From Thalassospira sp. MCCC 1A03138 (GTDB lineage Bacteria; Pseudomonadota; Alphaproteobacteria; Rhodospirillales; Thalassospiraceae): a stretch of DNA of 64,000 nt. The DNA is taken from positions 124,001-188,000 of the forward strand of contig NZ_JFJY01000009.1 in assembly GCF_002115785.1 (NCBI RefSeq), written 5' to 3'. The notes under the pieces were generated by a model that searched no databases, was not told where the DNA came from, and worked only from the letters and a program-made list of their open reading frames with translations. Position numbers and translations under genes: made by a program. Below, one piece after another: positions 58,441-64,000 of this stretch (positions are counted from its first letter, which is position 1; the number at the start of each line of letters is the position of its first letter).

Positions 58441-58467
58441 GGCCGTTAGCCATCCGGGATAACGGCC
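58441..58467 (+). repeat. 8-bp hairpin after the small membrane protein gene
   Basis: GGCCGTTA (58441-58448) pairs with TAACGGCC (58460-58467) with an 11-base loop. No T-run follows. It may end or stabilise the small-gene message. Confidence 0.5.
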
Positions 58468-58489
58468 CCGAACGTTCAAGAACATCTTC

Positions 58490-58549
58490 ATGAACAACCG
58501 CCGCCTTTTCATCGTTGCCATTACGCGAATTACCAGCCCGGTGGTCTGA
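58490..58549 (+). CDS. possible leader peptide (19 residues) before the ACT gene
   Basis: A speculative mini-gene: MNNRRLFIVAITRITSPVV. Seven of its 19 residues are Ile, Val or Leu. Its stop codon lies in the loop of the hairpin at 58537-58559. That layout recalls branched-chain-amino-acid attenuators, and the next gene encodes an ACT-like protein. The ribosome site is weak, so it may be coincidence. Confidence 0.3.
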   Translation: MNNRRLFIVAITRITSPVV

Positions 58550-58559
58550 GGACCCCGGG
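58537..58559 (+). terminator. hairpin overlapping the leader-peptide stop
   Basis: CCCGG and GGTC (with one bulged T) pair with GACC and CCGGG around TGAG; the loop holds the TGA stop. T-rich sequence follows six bases later (CTTTTCGCCTTTT). It may be an attenuator or a terminator for the upstream gene. Confidence 0.45.
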
Positions 58560-58607
58560 ACGTGTCTTTTCGCCTTTTGGATACAATGAAAATGTGTGTG
58601 CATTGTC

Positions 58608-58934
58608 ATGACCGATCATGCCTTTCTCGCGCCGCTTGAAAGCGCGCAGCCGACCAAATCCGTTTATTGTTTCGCCGTTCACGCCGCCGCAGAACCCGAT
58701 GTGATGCCGCGTGTTCTTGAACTGTTTTCCAAACGCAATCTTGTCCCCGCCAGCTGGCATTCCACCGTCGCCGACGGCCATGCCGGTTTCAGCGAATTGC
58801 AGATCGATATCCAGATTCAGCAACTGGAAACCAAGGTTGCCGAACATATCGCCCGGTGCCTGCGTCAGATCGTGCATGTGAATACGGTTCTGACATCGGA
58901 AAAGGGTTATTCCAACTCTGCCCTTGGCGCTTAG
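58608..58934 (+). CDS. small ACT-domain-like protein
   Basis: A 108-residue protein whose core (residues 15-90, SVYCFAVHAAAEPDVMPRVLELFSKRNLVPASWHS) looks like an ACT-type regulatory domain, the kind that binds amino acids and also occurs in acetohydroxyacid-synthase small subunits. The effector and partner enzyme are unknown. The start is uncertain: a GTG at 58596 is also in frame, and neither has a good ribosome site. A TACAAT element sits near 58582. Confidence 0.65.
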   Translation: MTDHAFLAPLESAQPTKSVYCFAVHAAAEPDVMPRVLELFSKRNLVPASWHSTVADGHAGFSELQIDIQIQQLETKVAEHIARCLRQIVHVNTVLTSEKGYSNSALGA

Positions 58935-58964
58935 GCCTTGGACGCTTAGTCTGTCTGGGTCGCG

Positions 58965-58992
58965 GCACTGCAACATGATCGTGTTGCAGTGC
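58965..58992 (+). repeat. 11-bp hairpin upstream of the Nudix gene
   Basis: GCACTGCAACA (58965-58975) pairs perfectly with TGTTGCAGTGC (58982-58992) around TGATCG, 22 bases before the TTG start of the Nudix gene. Without a T-run it could end the ACT transcript or regulate translation of the Nudix gene. Confidence 0.6.
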
Positions 58993-59014
58993 GCCCCAAC
59001 CGACGGAGCCCATC

Positions 59015-59878
59015 TTGACCTATCTTGACCATATCAAAGCCTGCAACAACGCCAATCCATCGCGCTATGTGCCCTTCCGCATTGATGGAATGTCTCTGGG
59101 TGCCTTGCGTCCGGACTTCGCCACCGCCCTGTCAGCACTTGGCCCGGATTTTTCCCGCGACGAAAATGGGGAGTACTGCTTTGCACCGCATATCGTAACC
59201 CTTGATGATCGCAACCGTTCGCTCGATACCGCCACCAAGGCGCTTTGCGATCAGGGCGTCATCCGCCGCCTGCATGGCGAACGGTTCGATATTCGCCCGA
59301 CACTGGGTCACGATCCCCTATGTCAGTTGGATCGGTCCGCCATGCCCTATTTCGGGTTCCGGTCCTGGGGTGTGCATATGAACGGCTATGTGCAAAAAGA
59401 TGAAGGCATCCATATGTGGATTGCCCACCGCGCCAAGGACAAACCGACCTATCCGGGCATGCTTGACAATATGGTTGCAGGCGGCCAGCCGACCGGACTT
59501 GGTTTTCTTGAAAACATGATCAAGGAATGTGCCGAAGAAGCCGCCATCCCCGAAAACCTCTCCAGAAATTTGAAACCGGTCGGTACCGTTTCCTATCTTT
59601 ACGAAACCACCGAAGGGCTAAAGCCCGATGTCATGGTCAATTATGATCTGGAATTGCCCGCCGATTTCGTGCCGCGATGTGCGGACGGCGAAGTCGAACA
59701 GTTTGAATTGATGCCTTTGGCCGACGTCGCCGAAATCGTACGCAGCAGTTTTGATTTCAAATTCAATTGCGCGCTGGTGATCATCGATTTCCTGATTCGC
59801 CACGGCTTCCTGACCGCCGACAATGAACCGGATTACAGCCAGCTGACCACCGGGCTGCATCGCAATATTTTCCGATAG
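59015..59878 (+). CDS. Nudix hydrolase with DUF4743-type N-terminal domain
   Basis: A 287-residue protein. The N-terminal third (MTYLDHIKACNNANPSRYVPFRIDG) resembles DUF4743, and the Nudix domain follows. The Nudix box is variant: GGQPTGLGFLENM leads into KECAEEAAI, keeping the catalytic REUxEE as KECAEE but not the usual first Glu. Related plant and yeast enzymes act on thiamine-derived or similar diphosphates, so the substrate is open. Start is the TTG at 59015, with GGAG 6 bases upstream. Confidence 0.82.
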   Translation: MTYLDHIKACNNANPSRYVPFRIDGMSLGALRPDFATALSALGPDFSRDENGEYCFAPHIVTLDDRNRSLDTATKALCDQGVIRRLHGERFDIRPTLGHDPLCQLDRSAMPYFGFRSWGVHMNGYVQKDEGIHMWIAHRAKDKPTYPGMLDNMVAGGQPTGLGFLENMIKECAEEAAIPENLSRNLKPVGTVSYLYETTEGLKPDVMVNYDLELPADFVPRCADGEVEQFELMPLADVAEIVRSSFDFKFNCALVIIDFLIRHGFLTADNEPDYSQLTTGLHRNIFR

Positions 59879-59916
59879 GGATTTGTTGATTTGTCCCGCG
59901 CAAAAACACCCGAAAC

Positions 59917-60399
59917 TTACTGTTTGGTCGGCGGACCGCCCATAAGCGCCCCAACCGCCATCAGGGTCAATTTGGCGCGCAATTCCGGATCAAGCTTGTC
60001 CAGATCTTCCTGCTTGTTGCGGATGGCAACCAATGCTTCGGAAATCAGTTTGGCGCGCGCATCGTCGGCTGCACTTGGCATCCGGCTTTTCTTTTTGCCG
60101 ATCTTGGCGTCGGCGGCTTCAAGCGCCTTAAGGATTGCGGCCTGCGGATTATCCGACTGTTCTGTCAGGGTCTCGGCCAAGGCCTGAGCGCGGGCCTCCT
60201 CAAAGGACATGCCACTTTCCTGATAGGCCATCGCGCGGTCTTCGATCCGGCGTGCCTGTTTGGCCTGGGCAGCACTGCGTGCTGCCAGCTCGGGATCATT
60301 GAGTTGAAGGGACTGTGAATCGCTATAGGCCTTAAGGGCCTCCCGTCCGCGTTTTCCAACGAAAACGCGCAGCAGCGTCTCCTTTAGCATTCCCATCAA
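59917..60399 (-). CDS. hypothetical alanine-rich helical protein
   Basis: A 160-residue protein I do not recognise. It is rich in alanine, glutamate and lysine, with a predicted all-helical character (AARSAAQAKQARRIEDRAMAYQ) and a glycine-rich C-terminal tail (MAVGALMGGPPTKQ). No signal peptide, no catalytic motif. It is the second gene of a minus-strand pair with the orphan B12-domain relative. The ATG three residues on is a possible alternative start. Confidence 0.6.
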   Translation of the reverse strand: MMGMLKETLLRVFVGKRGREALKAYSDSQSLQLNDPELAARSAAQAKQARRIEDRAMAYQESGMSFEEARAQALAETLTEQSDNPQAAILKALEAADAKIGKKKSRMPSAADDARAKLISEALVAIRNKQEDLDKLDPELRAKLTLMAVGALMGGPPTKQ

Positions 60400-60502
60400 T
60401 CGTTCCCGCTATGGTTTGGTTGCCCGCATCACAAGGCAACCATCATGCACCCAAAGGGTTTCAAAATCATTGCCTGCGGCCTGCAGGCAATATCGCAATG
60501 CC

Positions 60503-60964
60503 TTATATATGTTGCGCGACCCGGTCTTCTTCAATCTCAAGGATGTAACCGACCAGCGCCTCGCAATCATCCGTTCCCAGATGTTCAAGATCAAAGACGA
60601 AATCAACATTGTCACGCGCCGGGTCATCGGTTTTCCCGACAATGCCGAATTTGATATATTCCGCATCAAGAGCGGCCAGCGACGATATCACATCGGCAAC
60701 CCCCACCCGGTCTTCAGCCGTCAGTGACAAGCGGATCAGAACCAGAATATCGGCATCGCAATCAACCGCCTGACGGGCAATCGATTGTGCGTCGGAATTT
60801 TTCGGGGCGATATCAACGTCAAACCCGCCATCGGCAAACAGGGTCGCGACATGCTTGTGATGGGGTTCTTCCGCCGACGATGCCGTCGCCAGAAGCAGTC
60901 TGGGGTGGCGGCCTTCCATCTCGGCGAAACGGGCAAGATTGGTCGCAAGTTCAGGAGACGTCAT
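60503..60964 (-). CDS. stand-alone B12-binding-domain-like protein
   Basis: A 153-residue protein resembling the cobalamin-binding C-terminal domain of methylmalonyl-CoA mutase. The shared block is FADGGFDVDIAPKNSDAQSIARQAV, but by eye the DxHxxG cobalt-ligand motif is replaced by S-A-E-E-P-H (residues 30-35), so cobalamin binding by the normal mode is doubtful. There is no mutase catalytic subunit next to it. Function unknown; it might be a sensor or a former mutase part. Confidence 0.6.
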   Translation of the reverse strand: MTSPELATNLARFAEMEGRHPRLLLATASSAEEPHHKHVATLFADGGFDVDIAPKNSDAQSIARQAVDCDADILVLIRLSLTAEDRVGVADVISSLAALDAEYIKFGIVGKTDDPARDNVDFVFDLEHLGTDDCEALVGYILEIEEDRVAQHI

Positions 60965-61099
60965 AACACCTCACAGAAATAACCTGTCCAGGATGGACAT
61001 TCTGCGAACCAGTATTCCAATGAAACCTTGGAACTTCAAGCGTTGCGGCAAGGTTTTCTGCATCAAACCTCACAACCGCAAAATGCGGTCGACGGTGGT

Positions 61100-61762
61100 T
61101 CAGCCGCCGATTACCGCCGATGGATCAACCCCGATGACATAGGGATGCGCCCAAAGGAACACGACATACAGCAGAATTCCCAGCCCAATATCGCGCCAGC
61201 CAAGCGCGCCTTTGGCAAGCCCCGCGACGTCAAACCGTCGAGTCCCGTCAAGGATTGCCTTGTATTCGGCCACGTCCATGTGGCGGGCGCGGATTTGTTC
61301 CATCCGCCAGAACCCGGCAATGGCAAAAACCGTCGCCCCGCCAAAGAACATGAAAGCCACCAGATCACCATTGGGCACGATATGCCCAAGTCCCCACAAC
61401 ATCATGCCCAAAAGCAGCGGATGACGGGTCAAACGGTTGATCCCCGGTCGTGCCGGATCAAATCCTTTTTTTCGTCCAATCGACAGCGGACAGGGTTGAA
61501 TAATCGCTGCGGCCCACAAAATGCAGGCAGGCAGCATAAAGGTCAGCGTGACGTGATTTTGCCAGATTTCGTAGGGCCACAGCGTGATGAAGTCCGCATG
61601 ACGTACCTCATAAATCACCCATCCCAGCAGGAACAGCGACGTGACCGAAAACGTTACAACATATGCCGTGTGACCGATCCTTGCCGTGATCGCACCACGC
61701 AGAAGACCGGGCACGATATGCCCCGCCATAAACACCGCGACTGAAACGAAAAACCATGTCAA
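61100..61762 (-). CDS. nnrU: NnrU-family membrane protein
   Basis: A 220-residue protein of the NnrU family, with six to seven hydrophobic segments. The family block GINRLTRHPLLLGMMLWGLGHIV is clear. NnrU was described in denitrifiers near nitric-oxide reductase genes, but the function is not settled and homologues are common elsewhere. No denitrification genes are nearby. Confidence 0.85.
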   Translation of the reverse strand: MTWFFVSVAVFMAGHIVPGLLRGAITARIGHTAYVVTFSVTSLFLLGWVIYEVRHADFITLWPYEIWQNHVTLTFMLPACILWAAAIIQPCPLSIGRKKGFDPARPGINRLTRHPLLLGMMLWGLGHIVPNGDLVAFMFFGGATVFAIAGFWRMEQIRARHMDVAEYKAILDGTRRFDVAGLAKGALGWRDIGLGILLYVVFLWAHPYVIGVDPSAVIGG

Positions 61763-61986
61763 ATGACGATCTCCCCTTTACATTGACGCGCTGTCATGCA
61801 AATTGCGCATCTTTCCGCGTGCAGCAACCCGGTCGTCAAACTGGTCCCGATTGGTCCAAAATGGCTAAGACCCTTGCGCCGCGTGATATTAGCGGATACG
61901 TCTGTATCCCTGTTTGACTTCGGACAATAAGCACCTGCCTATGGATTTTCCACCGGGCAGACAAAGAAACACGGAATATACTCGAA
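61763..61986 (+). promoter_or_regulatory. divergent promoter region nnrU / gcrA
   Basis: A 224-base gap between divergent starts. I see no clear GANTC methylation site in it, although GcrA-CcrM control would suggest them in other promoters. No gene is called. Confidence 0.35.
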
Positions 61987-62427
61987 ATGAGCTGGACGCC
62001 GGAAAAGATTGAACTGCTGACCTCGCTCTGGAATCAGGGCTGGACCACAGCACGCATCGGTGAAGAACTGGGCGTTGGCAAAAACGCCGTCGTTGGCAAG
62101 GCACACCGCCTTGGCCTGCCCAAGCGCCCCTCCCCGATCCAGCGCCGCGCCGAAGAGAGCGAGCCGAAAAAGGCACCGACCCCGAAAGTGCAGAGCAAAG
62201 GCATCAGCATCTTTGATCTCGGTGCCGGTATGTGCCGCTGGCCGTTCGGTGATCCGGGCGATGAAGACTTCCATTTCTGCGGCAAGAAATCTGTGCCGAG
62301 CAAACCTTACTGCGACGAACATTGCGCGGCGGCATATCTGAACGGCAAGAACCCTCGCGAAGACGGCCCGCGGAACGTTCCTGGTCGCCCCAATGCGCCG
62401 CATATGTCTCACGGTCCCAAAAAGTAA
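61987..62427 (+). CDS. gcrA: GcrA-family cell-cycle regulator
   Basis: A 146-residue alphaproteobacterial regulator that recruits sigma-70 polymerase, often to promoters with methylated GANTC sites. The N-terminal helix-turn-helix is clear (MSWTPEKIELLTSLWNQGWTTARIGEELGVGKNAVVGKAHRLGL at residues 1-44). The C-terminal sigma-binding region has the paired cysteines of CRWPFGDPGDEDFHFCG and PYCDEHCAAAY. A strong terminator follows. Confidence 0.95.
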   Translation: MSWTPEKIELLTSLWNQGWTTARIGEELGVGKNAVVGKAHRLGLPKRPSPIQRRAEESEPKKAPTPKVQSKGISIFDLGAGMCRWPFGDPGDEDFHFCGKKSVPSKPYCDEHCAAAYLNGKNPREDGPRNVPGRPNAPHMSHGPKK

Positions 62428-62473
62428 CAGTCTGGCTGTCGCTGACCTTCACGGTCTTCGCGCAAGCCCAATT

Positions 62474-62506
62474 AAAAAGCCGCCCTCTTCCGATGGGCGG
62501 CTTTTT
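62474..62506. terminator. terminator between gcrA and cpdB, bidirectional
   Basis: AAAAAGCCGCCC (62474-62485) pairs with GGGCGGCTTTTT (62495-62506) around a 9-base loop, so both strands end in T-runs. It separates convergent genes. Confidence 0.93.
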
Positions 62507-62523
62507 CTGTTTCGCGTCCAGTC

Positions 62524-64000
62524 CTATTTCGACTGAAGGACATATTGGGCAAAGCCGTTTTCGTCCTCGCCGACAAAGCTGATATTGTCGGGTGCGTTCA
62601 TTGCCGAGGATGCTTTGGGACTGGTGACAAACGTCACCTTGGATGCCTCCCCGATGGGGGCTAGGCTCCAGTTGCCATCGGCCTTGGGATCGATTTCCTT
62701 TTCCTCAAGGATATAGTTCGCCAAAACCGTACGGTTTTCATCGGGTGCTTCGATGATGATGCTTGATCCGTCAAGTCCCGGGAAATTGCCCCCGCCGCCA
62801 GCACGGTAATTATTGGTCGCAACGACGAATTTCTGATCGTCGGCAACCGGCTTGCCATCATAGGTCAGATTGATGATGCGATGCGCATCCTTGTTTACCA
62901 CCTCACCCGATGCGTTGTATCGGGCCGGTTGGGTTACATCGATCTGGTAATTGACCCCATCAATGACATCAAAGTTATAGGTCGGGAATGTCTCGTTGAT
63001 CAGCGGCTGCTCTTCCCGGCTGTTCGGGTCAATCTGATTGAACTGTACGGCCGACATTTCCAACCATTCACGGACCTGCGCACCATCAAGCAGCACCGCC
63101 CGCAATGTATTGGGATAGATATAAAGATCGGCAACGTTCTTTAATGCGATCTTGCCTTCGGGGATGTCAGTGAAATATTCCGGGCCGCCACGGCCGCCGG
63201 CCTTGAACGGTGCACCCGCCGACAGGATCGGCATCCCGTCATATTCCGATCCCTTCAGGATACGTTCCAGATACCATTTCTGGGCATTGGTCACAATCTG
63301 GATCGACGGATCATCGGCCACCAGCGCAAAGAAGCTGTTGATCGGGGTGGCCGTCGTACCAACCCCCTCGCGCATATAGGCAATGGTCGCCTCATGCTCT
63401 TCTTTCACCGCCTCGATCACTTCCGGGTCGGCATCGACCAGCGGGGTGATATCACGGCCTTCGCGGTGATAAATCGGACGTGCTTCCGACAGGCTGTCGG
63501 TCACCTTCCATTCCCCGGCATCATTGACCGAAAGCGTCAGGTCAATCACGCCAAGGTGGCTGCCCCAGAAGCCCGGCATGACAGCGGCCACACCATTGAT
63601 CGTGCCCTTGGCAAGATCAACCCCATCAATATCGGCATAGGTATCAGACGGGAATACCGTGTGCGCATGGCCAAACAGGATGGCATCAATGCCGTCAACT
63701 TGGCTCAGATAATAGGTGGCGTTTTCTTCCATACCTTCACGTGCCAGTGTCGACAGCCCCGAATGCGGCACCGCAATCACGATGTCCGCGCCCTTTTCGC
63801 GCATTTCCGGCACGTATTTTCTAGCCATCTCGACAATGTCCTTGGTCACGACATTGCCTTCCAGATTGGCCTTGTCCCATTGCATGATCTGCGGCGGGAC
63901 GAACCCGATCACGCCGACCTTCGCCTTGTGCTTTTTGCCGTCGCCATCGCTAAATTCACGATCAAGGATTACATAGGGCTGGAAATACGGTTTGTCATTT
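62524..64000 (-). CDS. cpdB: 2',3'-cyclic-nucleotide 2'-phosphodiesterase / 3'-nucleotidase (N-terminus cut)
   Basis: Periplasmic bifunctional enzyme that breaks down 2',3'-cyclic nucleotides and 3'-nucleotides. The reading frame is open to the window edge, so the signal peptide and first part are missing. Visible: the metal-dependent phosphatase core with GADIVIAVPHSGLS and the FGHAHTVFPSD motif, then the C-terminal 5'-nucleotidase domain (GDGAQVREWLEMSAVQFNQI, FVVATNNYRAGGGGNFPGLDGSS, ILEEKEI). Clear CpdB. Confidence 0.94.
   Translation of the reverse strand, partial: NDKPYFQPYVILDREFSDGDGKKHKAKVGVIGFVPPQIMQWDKANLEGNVVTKDIVEMARKYVPEMREKGADIVIAVPHSGLSTLAREGMEENATYYLSQVDGIDAILFGHAHTVFPSDTYADIDGVDLAKGTINGVAAVMPGFWGSHLGVIDLTLSVNDAGEWKVTDSLSEARPIYHREGRDITPLVDADPEVIEAVKEEHEATIAYMREGVGTTATPINSFFALVADDPSIQIVTNAQKWYLERILKGSEYDGMPILSAGAPFKAGGRGGPEYFTDIPEGKIALKNVADLYIYPNTLRAVLLDGAQVREWLEMSAVQFNQIDPNSREEQPLINETFPTYNFDVIDGVNYQIDVTQPARYNASGEVVNKDAHRIINLTYDGKPVADDQKFVVATNNYRAGGGGNFPGLDGSSIIIEAPDENRTVLANYILEEKEIDPKADGNWSLAPIGEASKVTFVTSPKASSAMNAPDNISFVGEDENGFAQYVLQSK

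Overview
The window looks like a chromosome segment of a free-living, probably marine alphaproteobacterium. My best guess is Thalassospira or a close Rhodospirillales relative; this rests on overall gene content, not on a search. The pointers are GcrA, PhaR with a class III PhaE/PhaC synthase, a FrcBCAK fructose transporter, a DUF2218-fused siderophore-interacting protein, a PomAB-like (Na+-type) flagellar stator, and an alphaproteobacterial DUF3035 lipoprotein. No prophage, insertion sequence, CRISPR array or rRNA operon is visible. Both ends cut genes: betC on the left and cpdB on the right.

Layout. 0-5 kb: choline-sulfatase with a divergent LysR regulator, a secreted solute-binding-like protein, and hemF/trmL overlapping on the minus strand. 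5-8 kb: petABC, the cytochrome bc1 complex, ended by a strong terminator. 8-11 kb: a methyltransferase, glyoxalase II and the bifunctional mannose-1-phosphate guanylyltransferase. 11-16.6 kb: a ROK repressor divergent from frcBCAK, with an AT-rich palindrome between them and hairpins between frcB and frcC. 16.6-19 kb: a methyltransferase and a LysR/isochorismatase pair. 19-26 kb: polyhydroxyalkanoate genes (phaB, phaA, phaE-phaC, phaR) with an Lrp regulator/membrane protein pair in the middle. 26-31 kb: an XRE regulator, a left-handed beta-helix protein, proB-obgE, rplU-rpmA and tRNA-Ser(CGA). 31-36 kb: MntR divergent from a four-gene manganese-type ABC operon. 36-39 kb: a secreted HExxH protein, the siderophore-interacting protein and a GNAT enzyme. 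39-43 kb: pomA-pomB followed by a degenerate receiver/pentapeptide-repeat protein. 43-53 kb (minus): mutL, an M16 protease pair, a DUF3035 lipoprotein, lspA, ileS and ribF. 53-64 kb: an MFS transporter behind a SoxR-like promoter, a MaoC hydratase, a methyltransferase, a sterol-desaturase-family enzyme, an M23 peptidase, a 40-residue membrane protein, an ACT protein, a Nudix enzyme, an orphan B12-domain relative, nnrU, gcrA and cpdB.

How the genes work together: phaA and phaB make (R)-3-hydroxybutyryl-CoA, PhaC/PhaE polymerise it, PhaR probably represses, and the MaoC protein may feed in enoyl-CoA. FrcBCAK imports fructose under the ROK regulator. MntR and a Fur-like box suggest metal control of the Mn transporter and the siderophore-interacting protein.

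The observations most worth following are the SoxR-like promoter, the pseudo-receiver/pentapeptide protein next to the stator genes, the 40-residue membrane protein, a possible leader peptide and hairpin before the ACT gene, and the orphan B12-domain relative. I found no clearly new multi-gene defence or mobile system. Domain and family calls are from memory and inspection; no search was run.
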